From assembly GCF_008641065.1 (NCBI RefSeq), contig NZ_VTRS01000001.1, positions 868,001 to 932,000 of the forward strand: 64,000 bases of DNA, in the 5' to 3' direction. Below are positions 17,530 to 28,433 of the stretch, piece by piece (the stretch's first letter is position 1; every line of letters starts with the position of its first letter). The notes under the pieces were generated by a model. It did not search any database and had not been told where the DNA came from. It saw only the letters and a program-made list of their open reading frames with translations. Position numbers and translations under genes: made by a program. The stretch is from Rhabdaerophilum calidifontis. Its GTDB lineage: Bacteria; Pseudomonadota; Alphaproteobacteria; Rhizobiales; Beijerinckiaceae.

Positions 17530-18363
17530 ATGGCGGAGCGGAACGGCCATGACAGGGATGACGATCCGCCCGGCACGCGGCAGCCGGGCGGGACGATCAT
17601 CGAGGTGCGCGACCTCGCGGTGGGGTTCGGCGAGCGGCTGATCATGGACGGGCTCGATCTCGACGTGCGGCGCGGCGAGATCCTCGGCGTGGTCGGCGCC
17701 TCGGGCACCGGCAAATCCGTGCTGCTCAGGACGATCATCGGCCTCATCCGTCAGCGCCGCGGCCAGATCCGCGTGTTCGGCCACGATATGGGCACGATCG
17801 GCGAGCGGCGCCGGCGCTTGATCGAACAGCGCTGGGGCATCCTGTTCCAGCACGGGGCGCTGTTCTCCTCGCTCACCGTCAAGCAGAACATCCAGTTCCC
17901 GATGCGGGAATATCTCAAGCTCTCGGAGCCGCTGCTCGACGAGATGGCCATGGTGAAGCTGCATCTCGTGGGGCTCAAGCCCGAGGCGGCGGAGCGCTAT
18001 CCGTCCGAATTGTCGGGCGGCATGATCAAGCGCGCCGCGCTCGCGCGCGCGCTGGCGCTCGATCCGGAGATCGTGTTTCTCGACGAGCCGACCTCCGGCC
18101 TCGATCCGATTGGCGCGGCGGATTTCGACGAACTGATCGCCACGCTCCAGAAGACTTTGGGGCTCACGGTTTTCATGGTAACCCACGATCTCGACTCCCT
18201 CGCGGGGATCTGCGACCGGATCGCTGCGCTCGGTGACGGCAAGGTGCTCCACGAGGGGACGATCGACGAGATGAAACAGCAGCGCCATCCCTGGCTTCAG
18301 GCCTATTTCAACGGACCGCGGGCGCGGGCGAGCCATGTGCACACCCGAAGCCGGGGCGCGTAG
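17530..18363 (+). CDS. mlaF: Lipid-transport ABC ATPase (MlaF-type)
   Basis: A 277-residue cytosolic ATPase. Walker A is GASGTGKS (56-63), the signature is LSGGMIKRAALARALAL (from 161), and Walker B is IVFLDEPTSGLDP (from 181), followed by the H-loop THDLDSL. Sequence style matches MlaF/TrgD-type importers paired with MlaE permeases. It lies between mlaE and mlaD in one operon with short gaps, so it drives the same lipid transporter. Confidence 0.93.
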   Translation: MAERNGHDRDDDPPGTRQPGGTIIEVRDLAVGFGERLIMDGLDLDVRRGEILGVVGASGTGKSVLLRTIIGLIRQRRGQIRVFGHDMGTIGERRRRLIEQRWGILFQHGALFSSLTVKQNIQFPMREYLKLSEPLLDEMAMVKLHLVGLKPEAAERYPSELSGGMIKRAALARALALDPEIVFLDEPTSGLDPIGAADFDELIATLQKTLGLTVFMVTHDLDSLAGICDRIAALGDGKVLHEGTIDEMKQQRHPWLQAYFNGPRARASHVHTRSRGA

Positions 18364-18377
18364 AGGACGTCGAGAGC

Positions 18378-19700
18378 ATGGAAAACCGCGCCAATTACGC
18401 CCTTGTCGGGGTTTTCACGCTCGCAGTGATCGCGGCGGCGTTCGGCTTCGTCTACTGGTTCAAGCGCAGCGCCGAGAACGGCGACCGCCAGGCCTTTCGG
18501 GTGGTGTTCACCGGCTCGGTCTCGGGCCTGTCGCGCGGTTCGGTCGTGCGGTTCAACGGCCTGCGCGTCGGCGAGGTGACGGCGATCGAGATCATGCGCT
18601 CCGACCCCGGAAAGGTGGTCGCGACCATCGAGGTCGAACGACACACGCCGATGAAGACCGATACGCGCGCGCGGCTCGAATCGCAGGGGCTCACCGGCGT
18701 TTCCTCCATCCAGCTCTCCGGCGGCACCGCCGATGCGCCCGATCTCGTCTCGCCCGATCCGGCTGGCCGGCCGGTGATCTTCGCCGACCGCTCCGATTAC
18801 CAGGACATCCTCGAAACGGTGCAGCGGCTCTCCGGCAAGGTCGATTCCGTGCTGACCCGCGCCGACACCCTGCTCGCGCAGAGCGAAGGCTCGATCCTGT
18901 CCACGGTCAAGAATGTCGAGGCCTTCTCGCAGGCGCTCGCCGACAATTCCTCCGGCATCAACGCCTTCCTCGCCAATATCGGCGAGATGAGCCAGAAGGT
19001 CGGCAGCCTCTCGGGCCGCATCGAGCGCTTCGTCGACGAGGCGGAAGCGACCCTGCGGGCGATCGACAGCGCCGGGATCAACCGCGCGGTCAACAATGTC
19101 GCGGATTTCTCCGACGCGCTCGCGAAAAACCGCGCCAATATCGACGCGATGCTGAGCGATGCCGCGCAGCTCGCCAAGAGCCTCAATGCCAGCACCGGCC
19201 GGCTCGATTCCGCCCTCGACGAGATTGCCCGCGTCGCCCGCGCGCTTGACGATCGCAAGATCGCCGGCATCGTCGATGGCGGCCAGAAATTCGCCGAGAC
19301 GCTCGGGCGCAACGCCGAGGCGCTCGACCGCTCCTTCCGCGACGTCTCCGACATCACCGCCAAGGTTAGCCAGGCGGCGAACCGGCTCGACAATGTGCTT
19401 GCCGGCGCGGAGAAATTCCTCGGCTCCGGGGATGATGGCCAGGCGCAGGGCATGATGGCCGAAATCTCCGAGACCGCGCGGGCGATCCGCACGCTCGCCG
19501 CCAATCTCGACAAGCGCACCGGCGAGATCACCGCCGGAATCAACCGCTTCACGGGGCCCGGCCTGCGCGACCTCGAGGCACTGGTGGCGGAAACGAAAAA
19601 GACGGTCGGCGATCTCGGCCGCACGGCGCGCTCGCTTGAGCGCAACCCGCAGCAATTGCTCTTCGGCGGCCGATCCAATATTCCCGAATATCGCAGGTGA
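18378..19700 (+). CDS. mlaD: MCE-domain lipid-binding protein (MlaD-type)
   Basis: A 440-residue protein anchored by one N-terminal helix (residues 8-28). The MCE domain (about 38-118) shows VSGLSRGSVVRFNGLRVGEV, then a long helical region (150-430) with many heptad-like stretches, longer than E. coli MlaD (about 180 residues) and closer to the alphaproteobacterial and plant TGD2 type. It would sit in the periplasm as a ring on the MlaE/F complex and pass lipid. The next gene starts directly after its stop. Confidence 0.91.
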   Translation: MENRANYALVGVFTLAVIAAAFGFVYWFKRSAENGDRQAFRVVFTGSVSGLSRGSVVRFNGLRVGEVTAIEIMRSDPGKVVATIEVERHTPMKTDTRARLESQGLTGVSSIQLSGGTADAPDLVSPDPAGRPVIFADRSDYQDILETVQRLSGKVDSVLTRADTLLAQSEGSILSTVKNVEAFSQALADNSSGINAFLANIGEMSQKVGSLSGRIERFVDEAEATLRAIDSAGINRAVNNVADFSDALAKNRANIDAMLSDAAQLAKSLNASTGRLDSALDEIARVARALDDRKIAGIVDGGQKFAETLGRNAEALDRSFRDVSDITAKVSQAANRLDNVLAGAEKFLGSGDDGQAQGMMAEISETARAIRTLAANLDKRTGEITAGINRFTGPGLRDLEALVAETKKTVGDLGRTARSLERNPQQLLFGGRSNIPEYRR

Positions 19701-20342
19701 ATGGGGAGTTCGGGCTTGGGACCGGCCATGCGTGATCGTCGGAAGAAAGCGGCACCCCGGCGCCGCGGCATTGTCTGCGCGGGCTTCGCGCTCGGCCTCG
19801 CGGCCCTGCTCGGCGGCTGCGCCTCCGGCGCGGCGCCGACAACCTATGACCTCACCGCCCCGCGCGAGGCTCTCTCCGCCCGGCGGAGCGGGGCTTTGCT
19901 CGTCGTCGCCGAGCCGCAGACCCTCCAGGCTTTCGATTCGGACCGTGTCATCGTCCGCACCCGCGAGGGCGGCATCGCCGCGCTGCCGGAGATGCAATGG
20001 GCCGACCGGCTGCCGCGCCTGATCCAGACCCGGCTGATCCAGACCTTCGAGAATGCGAGCCGCATCACCGCGATCGGGCGGCCGGGAGACCGGCTGGTGC
20101 CGGCGGCGCAGCTCAATTCCGAGATCCGCACCTTCGCGCTCGACGAGCGCACCGGCGAGGCGGTGGTCGAGATCAGCGTCAAGATCGTCAACGATCGTTC
20201 GGGCCGCATCCTTGCCGGGCAGGTTTTCACGAGCCGCGTGCCGGCCGGTGCGGGCAGCGGCGCCGCGGTGCCGGCGGCGCTCGATCTCGCGACGCAGGCC
20301 CTGCTGCGCGACGTGGTGCGCTGGACTTCGGCGCGTATCTGA
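19701..20342 (+). CDS. ABC-transport auxiliary lipoprotein
   Basis: A 213-residue predicted outer-membrane or periplasmic lipoprotein. The lipobox LLGGC places the lipidated cysteine at residue 40 of the longest frame; a start at MRDRRKK (residue 10) gives a more usual signal length. The body (ALSARRSGALLVVAEPQ..., WADRLPRLIQTRLIQTFEN) matches the family of auxiliary lipoproteins attached to MCE/Mla-type or PqiC-like transporters. It takes the last place of the mla operon. No MlaC-like soluble carrier is present in this window. Confidence 0.85.
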   Translation: MGSSGLGPAMRDRRKKAAPRRRGIVCAGFALGLAALLGGCASGAAPTTYDLTAPREALSARRSGALLVVAEPQTLQAFDSDRVIVRTREGGIAALPEMQWADRLPRLIQTRLIQTFENASRITAIGRPGDRLVPAAQLNSEIRTFALDERTGEAVVEISVKIVNDRSGRILAGQVFTSRVPAGAGSGAAVPAALDLATQALLRDVVRWTSARI

Positions 20343-20353
20343 AGCAGTGAACG

Positions 20354-20372
20354 GGGCGGCCGGAAGCCGCCC
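20354..20372. terminator. Hairpin between convergent lipoprotein and coiled-coil genes
   Basis: Stem GGGCGGC, loop CGGAA, GCCGCCC, 7 bp, in the 74-base gap between the end of the mla operon and the end of the coiled-coil gene. No long T-run; likely a shared weak terminator. Confidence 0.4.
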
Positions 20373-20416
20373 AGTCCTGTCCCGTTATCATCGCGCCGTC
20401 TGGGGCCGAGCCCCGC

Positions 20417-23400
20417 TCAGTCGAACCGGCCGGCGGCGTGGGCGAGCATCGTGTAGACCTTGCCGGTCTCCGAGGTGAGATAGGTCCGCGCGATCATCGA
20501 ATCGCGGTCATCGCCCGCCACCTCGGTCAGCAGCCGCTCGAACTGGCCGATATAGGCGTCCACGGTCTTGCGGAACTCGTCGTCGCGGCGGTAGCGGCGG
20601 CGGATATCGTCATAGGTCTCCTGCCCCTGGAGCGTGTAGAGCCGACGTGTGAAGACGTTGCGCTCGCCGCGACGGTATCGGTCCCACAATTCCACTGCCG
20701 CCTCGTGGTCGATCATCCGGGCAATGTCGACCGACAGCGAATCGAGCGATTCGATCCGGTTGGCGGAGGGCTGTTCCGCCGGCCGGCCGCGCCCGGCCGG
20801 GGGGAGGGGGCCGCTCGCATCCGAGGCCCGTTCGAGCAGGCCGCTGAGCCAGGAGGTGCCGCCGCCCGCCTGCTGGCGCGCGGCGGGTTGTGGCGCGGGC
20901 GTTGCCGGGCGCGCCGGGCGGGACGCGGGCTGCGGCGGCTCGAAGCGCGGTGCCGGTTCCGCCGCCGGCCGGAAGCTCGCCGCGCGGGCGGGCTCGGCCT
21001 CGGTGGCGCGGCGGGGCTGGGCGACATCGAGCGCCGGACCGGAGCGACCGATGATCTCGTTGAGCTCGTTCAGCGCCCGCATCTGGTCGGTGACCACGCG
21101 GCGCAGGTTCTGCGCCGCGTCGCGGGCCTCGCGCGGGATCTCGAGCCCGCCGGCGGCCAGCGTCTGGCGCGTGCTTTCCAGTTCGGAGAGCACCTCATGC
21201 GAGGCGCGGCGGAGCTGGTCGGCCGTGTTCGAGAACCCTTCCAGTGCGCGCTGGAACAGCGAGGTCATCTCGGCATTCGCCTGATCATAGGCCGCGCGCA
21301 GCGAGGCCGCAGTCCGCTCGCGCTCCTTGCCCGTCTCGATGCGAACGCGCTCGAACTGGGTGCCGATCGCGTTGGCGGCGTTTTCCGCGGTCTCGTGGAC
21401 GAGGGCGCTGGTTTCGCGCGCCTTCGCCTCGGCGCTGCGCAATTGCTCGTCGACGAGCGCGGAGAAGGAGCGGAGCATCGATTCGATGTCCTCGACCCGG
21501 CCCTGGAGCGTGCCGGCGAGGCGCTCGAAGGCCTCCTGCCTTTCGCCGAGCAGACGGTTGACCTCGCCCTGCGTCGCCCCGAGCCGGGCCGCGAGATCGT
21601 GCAGCGCGGCGGTGCGGGTTTCGAGTTCCTTCGACATCGTGTCCGAATGCGAGAGCACGTCGCCGGAGGCGGCGCGGATCGCCTCGACCCGCTGGGCCAG
21701 CGTGTCCGAGCCCTCGCGCGAGGCGGAGATAATGGCGGCCAGGGTCGCCTCCAGCCCGCGGACACGCTCGCCCATCCGGCTTTCGACCTCGGCGAGGCTC
21801 TTGGAGGCCGAGCCGACAATGGCGTTGAGAAGCTGGTTGGCGTCGCCAAGCCGGCCGAGCAGCGCGGCCACCTCGTTGCGCAGCTTCTCGTTCGCCTCGA
21901 CGAGATTGCCGAGTGAGGCAGCCGAGCCGGATTCGATGACGCTGTTGAGTTCGGTCAGCGCCGCGGTGACGCGCGCGGTGAGTTCGGCCGTCGAATCCTC
22001 AAGGCCCTGAACCATGGCGCGGCCGCGTGAATCGAGCGCGGCGAGGAAATTCGCGCCGCGGGTATCGAAGACCTGGGCGATCTCGTCGGTTTTCGCGGCA
22101 AGCCCGGTCGAGAGCGCCTCGGCCTTCGCCATCAGCTCGCCGCCGACCTCGCGGCTCATGCTGATCAGGCTGCGCTCGACCTTGGTTGCGCGCAGCGTCA
22201 GCGCCTCGCCGGTCTGGTCGAGGCGGTTGCCGATCTTGGCCACGGCTTCCTCGGCCTTGGCATCGAGCGCGGCGACATGCTGGGAGAGCGGCTCAACCAC
22301 CTTCGCGGCGAAGTTCTGGACGCGGGATTCGAGCGCGCCGAGCAATTCCTTGCCGCTGTCGCCGACGACCCGCGAGAATTCCAGCGTGCGCAGCGCCACC
22401 GTGTCGCCGAGCGTCTTGGCGCGGCTGTCGAGCCCGGTCTCGATGCGGTTGAGCAGGCTTTCGAGCGTGGCCGTGACCTCGCCGGTGCGCTGCTGGAGCG
22501 TCTCGGTGAGGGCGGCGGAGCGGGTGACGACCGTCTCTTCCAGCGAATCCGACTTGCCGACGAAGACACGCTCGAAATTCTCGAACTTCTCGGTCAGGCC
22601 GGCGGTGCGCTCGGTCACGGTTTCGGAGAGCTTCAGCGCATTGGCGGCCAGCGCGTCATTGACGCGCGCGCCATGGGCGCTGATCGCCTGCACGACCTCG
22701 CGGCCGGAATGGGCGAGCTTCTCGGTCGCGGCGCCGGCCTGATCCATCAGCGCCGCGCCGAGCGCGTCGATCTCGTCCTTGAGCCCGGCGCTGGCGGCGC
22801 GGGTCTGCTCGGCGATCAGCATGCCGAGGCTTTCGCCCGCGATGCCGAACGCCTCGTTGGCCTGCGCGATCCGGGTCGAAATGAGATCGGCGAGGGAGAG
22901 GCCGCGCTCGGCGAGATGCGCCTCGAGCACCTCGGTCTGGTTGCGCAGCGTCTGCTCGATCGTCGTCACGGTGCGTTCGAGGCCGGCGGCGAGCAGGTCG
23001 CCATGGCCGCTGAACAGGGCTTCGAGCCGCCCTGTGCCGCCTTCGAGATGCCGCTCGACGAGGTCCGCCTTCTGCTGCAGCGTCTCGCCGAGGATGTCGG
23101 TGGCGCCGGTGAGGCTGCGGGACAGCGCATCGGCCTGCGCGGTGAGGAGATCGGCGAGGCGGGCGGTGCCGGAATCGAGATTGGTCTCGATCAGCCCGGC
23201 GCTGGCCCGCAGGGTATTCTCCAGCGCTCCGGCCTGGGTGACGATGCGCTCGGCGAGTTCCGCGCCCTTGGCGGTGATCTCCTCGGCGATGCGGCCGCCG
23301 CGCTCCTCGATCAGGCGACTGGTTTCGAGGCCGCGGGCTTCCATCGCCTCGATCAGGTCGCTCGAGGTCGAGCGCATGGCGTCGTTGATCTCGATCGCGC

Positions 23401-25087
23401 GGGCGCCGACCGCTTCCATGATCGAGCGGCCGTTCTCGGCGAAGGCGGCATTGACGACCGAAGCCGTCTCGTCGAACTCGGCCTTGAGCGTCTGGCCGGC
23501 CTCGCGGAACGCTGCGGTCGAGGCTTCGAGGCTGCCGGAAATGGCGCTCGAGGCTTCCGCCGCCACGCTCTCGAAGCGGCGCGTCGCCTCGTCGGCCGCG
23601 AGCGCGAAGGCGTCGCTTGCGCCGGCGCCGGCATCGGCGAGGCGGCGGATCGTGTCCTCGCCGGTATCGCGCAGCGCCATGGTGGTGGCGTGGGTCGTGT
23701 CCTGGAGCGTGCGCGTCGTGGTCTCGGCGAGATCGCCGAGGGTGCGGATCGTGAGATCGCTGGCCTCCTGGAACCGGCCGACCAGGGTCGAACTCGCACC
23801 TTCGAGCGCCTCGGCGGCGCGCGCGCTGGCCGCTTCGATGGCCTCGGCCGTAAAGCGGCCATTGGCGGCGATGCCCTCGATCGTCTCGCGGCCGACGCCG
23901 GAGAGACGCTCGGCGAGGTCCTTGCTGCGCAGGTCGATCAATTCCGCGAGATGGGCGGCGGTGCGGTCAAGTGTTGCGACCATCTCGTCCTGCTTGCCGC
24001 CGATCAGGAAGCTTACCCGGCCGCCGGCATCGTCGATGGCCGAGGAGATTGACGAGGAGGCCTTGCCGATATCGGCGGAGAAGCCCTGATGGGCGGCCTC
24101 GATCGTCTGGCGGATGCGCTCGGCGGTCGCCATGATCGCCTCGCGCTCGGCGGCGAGTTCGGTCACGAGGCCGCGCATCTTGTATTCGTTGTCGGCATAG
24201 GAGCGTTCGAGCGCCGCGACCTCGCCATGGACGAGGCTTTCAAGTTCGCTTGCGCGGGCCACCGCCCGTTCGATTCCGTCCCCGATCGAGGACACTTCTC
24301 GGCGCACCGCCTGGCCGAGGGTGAACACGGTTTCGGAGCCCGCGACCTCGGGCTCGGCGAGGCGCGCGGCGACCTCTGCCATCACCCGCGCGGTGTTGCG
24401 CATCTCGCGCGAACGACGCTGGAGCGCCGCCATCGAATAGAAGAACATTACCGGCGCGACGAGCGCCAGCACGGCCAGCAGCGCATTGCCCTCGCCGCCG
24501 GCTCGCAAGCTCCCCTCCGGATCGAGCAGCAGCCCGCCCGGCCGCGAGAACACGAACGCGCCCGCCGCGAGCCAGAGCGCGGAGAGGATCGTCGCGAACA
24601 GGAACGGCCCGTTGGAAGCCGGGGCGGCAAGCGGAGCGAGAAGATCCGCGACGCTCGCGCGCGTGTCGTCGTTCGCCGGCAGGACTGGCGTGCGGGCAGG
24701 GCGCGGCGGCTCGGGCTGGCGCGGGGGCTCGACTGGCCGTTCGGCGGCCGGCGCGGGATCGGGGCGCTTCCGGGCATTCTGCGGCGGCAGCGGCGGAACC
24801 GCCGGCGCGGAGGGGGGCGTCGTCGTGGCGGTCGGCGCCGGGCCGCGCTCGGCCGTAAGCCCCGCGCCGGGGCGCGGTTCGGCGGAGGCCGGCTTGAAGA
24901 TGTCGATATCCTCGACGCGCGGCAGGCGCGGCTCGGGGCTCTCGCTCCGGCTCGCCTCGCCCTTGCCGGCGGCAGGCTTGGCGGCGCCGGCTTGCGGGGC
25001 GGGGGGCGGATCCGACATTCCGAGTGCTTCCTCGATCGCCGACAATGCGGCTTCCGAAGGATCCTTGCCCTTTTTCTGCGTGGCCAT
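20417..25087 (-). CDS. Giant membrane-anchored coiled-coil protein (1556 aa)
   Basis: A very long protein. Residues 1-155 are Pro/Ala/charge-rich and probably cytosolic. Two hydrophobic helices (about 161-181 and 201-220) form a hairpin anchor. Residues about 225-1400 are an almost unbroken alpha-helical region rich in Ala, Glu, Thr and Ser with repeated units such as T..L..T that resemble apolipoprotein or methyl-accepting helices. A Pro-rich linker (1390-1450) leads to a compact C-terminal domain (about 1455-1556) with DSLSVDIARMIDHEA, WDRYRRGERNVFTRRLY and SETGKVYTML. Similar uncharacterised proteins are known in Hyphomicrobiales; function is unknown, perhaps a cell-envelope or polarity scaffold. 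GTGAGG precedes the chosen ATG. Confidence 0.82.
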   Translation of the reverse strand: MATQKKGKDPSEAALSAIEEALGMSDPPPAPQAGAAKPAAGKGEASRSESPEPRLPRVEDIDIFKPASAEPRPGAGLTAERGPAPTATTTPPSAPAVPPLPPQNARKRPDPAPAAERPVEPPRQPEPPRPARTPVLPANDDTRASVADLLAPLAAPASNGPFLFATILSALWLAAGAFVFSRPGGLLLDPEGSLRAGGEGNALLAVLALVAPVMFFYSMAALQRRSREMRNTARVMAEVAARLAEPEVAGSETVFTLGQAVRREVSSIGDGIERAVARASELESLVHGEVAALERSYADNEYKMRGLVTELAAEREAIMATAERIRQTIEAAHQGFSADIGKASSSISSAIDDAGGRVSFLIGGKQDEMVATLDRTAAHLAELIDLRSKDLAERLSGVGRETIEGIAANGRFTAEAIEAASARAAEALEGASSTLVGRFQEASDLTIRTLGDLAETTTRTLQDTTHATTMALRDTGEDTIRRLADAGAGASDAFALAADEATRRFESVAAEASSAISGSLEASTAAFREAGQTLKAEFDETASVVNAAFAENGRSIMEAVGARAIEINDAMRSTSSDLIEAMEARGLETSRLIEERGGRIAEEITAKGAELAERIVTQAGALENTLRASAGLIETNLDSGTARLADLLTAQADALSRSLTGATDILGETLQQKADLVERHLEGGTGRLEALFSGHGDLLAAGLERTVTTIEQTLRNQTEVLEAHLAERGLSLADLISTRIAQANEAFGIAGESLGMLIAEQTRAASAGLKDEIDALGAALMDQAGAATEKLAHSGREVVQAISAHGARVNDALAANALKLSETVTERTAGLTEKFENFERVFVGKSDSLEETVVTRSAALTETLQQRTGEVTATLESLLNRIETGLDSRAKTLGDTVALRTLEFSRVVGDSGKELLGALESRVQNFAAKVVEPLSQHVAALDAKAEEAVAKIGNRLDQTGEALTLRATKVERSLISMSREVGGELMAKAEALSTGLAAKTDEIAQVFDTRGANFLAALDSRGRAMVQGLEDSTAELTARVTAALTELNSVIESGSAASLGNLVEANEKLRNEVAALLGRLGDANQLLNAIVGSASKSLAEVESRMGERVRGLEATLAAIISASREGSDTLAQRVEAIRAASGDVLSHSDTMSKELETRTAALHDLAARLGATQGEVNRLLGERQEAFERLAGTLQGRVEDIESMLRSFSALVDEQLRSAEAKARETSALVHETAENAANAIGTQFERVRIETGKERERTAASLRAAYDQANAEMTSLFQRALEGFSNTADQLRRASHEVLSELESTRQTLAAGGLEIPREARDAAQNLRRVVTDQMRALNELNEIIGRSGPALDVAQPRRATEAEPARAASFRPAAEPAPRFEPPQPASRPARPATPAPQPAARQQAGGGTSWLSGLLERASDASGPLPPAGRGRPAEQPSANRIESLDSLSVDIARMIDHEAAVELWDRYRRGERNVFTRRLYTLQGQETYDDIRRRYRRDDEFRKTVDAYIGQFERLLTEVAGDDRDSMIARTYLTSETGKVYTMLAHAAGRFD

Positions 25088-26196
<1,109 letters not shown>

Positions 26197-26279
26197 GCGC
26201 CGCGTTGACGCAGCCGTGACTTGCGGGTGAGCCGGCTTCGCGGCCTGATCGATTCCCTGAAGGCTTCGCGGGGGCGATC

Positions 26280-27002
26280 ATGCAGACCTATTTCCTTTCG
26301 ATGCTCGCCGGGGCGCTGACCACGCTCAATCCCTGCGTGCTGCCGATGATTCCCTTCGTGCTCGCCACGGCGCTGCGCGCCGGGCGCTGGGGTCCGCTCG
26401 CGCTGATGGCCGGCATGAGCGTGACCTTCACCCTGTTCGGCACGCTCGTCGCGGCGCTCGGCCCGGCGGTCGGGCTCTCCACGGATGTCATCCGCACCGC
26501 CGGTGCGCTCGTGATGCTGGTGATCGGCGCGCTGATGCTGGTCCCGCAATCCCAGGCCGTCTTCGTGGCCGGGCTCGGCCCGCTCGCCGATCGCGCCTCG
26601 GGCACGCTGGATCGGCTGGCCCTTGGCGGCAATGGCGGCCAGTTCGTCACCGGCCTTCTGCTCGGCGCGGTATGGTCGCCTTGCGCGGGACCGAGCCTGT
26701 TCGCCGCGATCGGGCTCGCGGCGCAGACCGGAACAGTCGCGCAAGCCGCGCTCGCGATGGCCTTCTTCTCGTTCGGCGCGGCGGCGGTGATGCTCGCCCT
26801 CGCCTATGGCACCCGCGAAGCGCTCGGCCGGCGCAAGGCGGCGCTGATGGCGATCGCGGAATCCGGCAGGGGCAAGCTCGTCTTCGCCGCAATCTTCATC
26901 GCGATGGGGCTGATGATCCTCCTCGGCATCGACAAGGCGATCGAGGCGGCGATCGTCGCCATCATGCCCGACTGGCTCGTCGATTTCACGACGCGGTTCT
27001 GA
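26280..27002 (+). CDS. CcdA-like thiol:disulfide transmembrane protein
   Basis: A 240-residue inner-membrane protein with six hydrophobic helices and the two redox cysteines of the CcdA/DsbD transmembrane family: Cys19 in TLNPCVLPM and Cys135 in VWSPCAGPS. It would move electrons from cytosolic thioredoxin to the periplasm, for cytochrome c maturation or disulfide reduction. The window carries two c-type cytochromes, but about 17 kb away. No thioredoxin-like partner is adjacent. Confidence 0.9.
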   Translation: MQTYFLSMLAGALTTLNPCVLPMIPFVLATALRAGRWGPLALMAGMSVTFTLFGTLVAALGPAVGLSTDVIRTAGALVMLVIGALMLVPQSQAVFVAGLGPLADRASGTLDRLALGGNGGQFVTGLLLGAVWSPCAGPSLFAAIGLAAQTGTVAQAALAMAFFSFGAAAVMLALAYGTREALGRRKAALMAIAESGRGKLVFAAIFIAMGLMILLGIDKAIEAAIVAIMPDWLVDFTTRF

Positions 27003-27029
27003 GCCTACGGCTCGGCCGCGCGGCGCGCA

Positions 27030-28259
27030 TCATTCCGCCGCGGCGGGGCTCGGATTGCGGACCAGAACGGTTTCGTTCCCCGGTCCCGGATGACGCGGCA
27101 CGAGGAAGGAGAGCGCGAGCGAGGTCGTCGCGATTGCCGCGCCAAGCATGAAGACGAAACTCGGGTTCTTGAGCCAGAGCAGGCCGAAGGTCACCGGGAT
27201 GACCACGGCGGCGATGTGGTTGATGGTGAAGGCGCAAGCGGCGGTGGGCGCCATGTCGGCGGGATCACCGATCTTCTGGATATAGGTCTTCTGCGCGAGG
27301 ACGAGGATCGAGAACACGCCGTCCGCCACATAGAGCCCCGCTGCAACCCAGCCATTGGTGACGAAGGCATAGCCGAGGAAGATCAGGATCAGCGAGATGT
27401 TCTCGAACGCGATCGTGCGGCGTTCGCCCCAGCGCCCGACCAGCGCGCCGAGGCGCGGCGCGGCATAGGTGTTGAGCGCGGCGGTCGCGAGCATCAGCAA
27501 CGCGATATCCGGCACCTTGAAGCCGAATTTCTCGACGAGCAGGAATCCGGCAAAGGCGGAGAAGATCTGCCGGCGCGCGCCGTTCATGAAGGTCAGGGCG
27601 TAATAGAGCCAGTAGCGCGGGCGGATGACGATCGTCTTGACCTGCGCCACCGTGCCGTCGAAGCGCGCGAAGAAGACGAAGGCGGCGAGCGTCAGCACGA
27701 TGCAGGCCAGGCCGATGATCGCGAACAGCGTGCCGTAATCGGTCAGACCGCTCCACCACAGCAGCGCGATCCCGGAATAGACGAGGAACTGCGCCGCGGC
27801 ATTGGCGCTCGCCACCCGGCCGAGCAGGCGCGGCGCTTCCTTCTTCGGGAAGAGCTGCAGCGAGAGCGACTGGTTGACGGTCTCGAAATAATGAAACCCG
27901 ACCGACATGATGAAGGTGGTGACGAGAAGCCCGGTCAGGCTCGGGAAATAGCCGGTGATCGCGAGCCCGCCGCCGAGCACGATCAGCGCCAGATAGCCGA
28001 AGGTCTGCTCGCGCAGCACCAGGAAGAAATAGATCGCCGTGAAGGCGAGGAAGCCGGGGATTTCCCGCACCGTCTGCGCGAGGCCGATATCGGCGCCGGT
28101 GAAGCCGGCCGCCTCCTTGGCGAAATTGTTGAACAGCGTCGTCCAGCCGGCGAAGCCGAGGAAATTGACGAAGGACATCGCCATCAGGAAATAGACCGGT
28201 TCCGAGCGGATCCGGGAGAGCAGCGGCGCGCCGGTGGCCGGCGGGGGAGTAACGGGCAT
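27030..28259 (-). CDS. MFS transporter
   Basis: A 409-residue inner-membrane protein with about 12 hydrophobic segments and a major-facilitator layout: two six-helix halves with a cytosolic loop near residue 190-210 (FARFDGTVAQVKTIVIRPRYW). The ATG giving MPVTPPPATG is preferred; the frame stays open 34 codons upstream without similarity. The gene ends about 28 bases from the convergent ccdA-like gene. The substrate is unknown. Confidence 0.87.
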   Translation of the reverse strand: MPVTPPPATGAPLLSRIRSEPVYFLMAMSFVNFLGFAGWTTLFNNFAKEAAGFTGADIGLAQTVREIPGFLAFTAIYFFLVLREQTFGYLALIVLGGGLAITGYFPSLTGLLVTTFIMSVGFHYFETVNQSLSLQLFPKKEAPRLLGRVASANAAAQFLVYSGIALLWWSGLTDYGTLFAIIGLACIVLTLAAFVFFARFDGTVAQVKTIVIRPRYWLYYALTFMNGARRQIFSAFAGFLLVEKFGFKVPDIALLMLATAALNTYAAPRLGALVGRWGERRTIAFENISLILIFLGYAFVTNGWVAAGLYVADGVFSILVLAQKTYIQKIGDPADMAPTAACAFTINHIAAVVIPVTFGLLWLKNPSFVFMLGAAIATTSLALSFLVPRHPGPGNETVLVRNPSPAAAE

Positions 28260-28433
28260 CGGGACGCTTTCGCAAGGGAAAGCGCATCCTTCCCGCGCGC
28301 ATCCGCCGGCGTCAAACGGAAAATGGCGGCGGTATTCCGCGGCCGGCTTGATCTTGAGCAAGGTTTCCGGGCGCGCGCCGGCCTAGTATCATGACGTGAG
28401 CCGCGAGGCGGCGAGAGAGCGAAAGGACGTCCG

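Noticed and set aside
22277-24052. Long plus-strand frames opposite the giant coiled-coil gene
   Set aside because: The minus-strand protein has a coherent domain structure and start; the opposite frames are Arg/Leu/Gly-rich without motifs.
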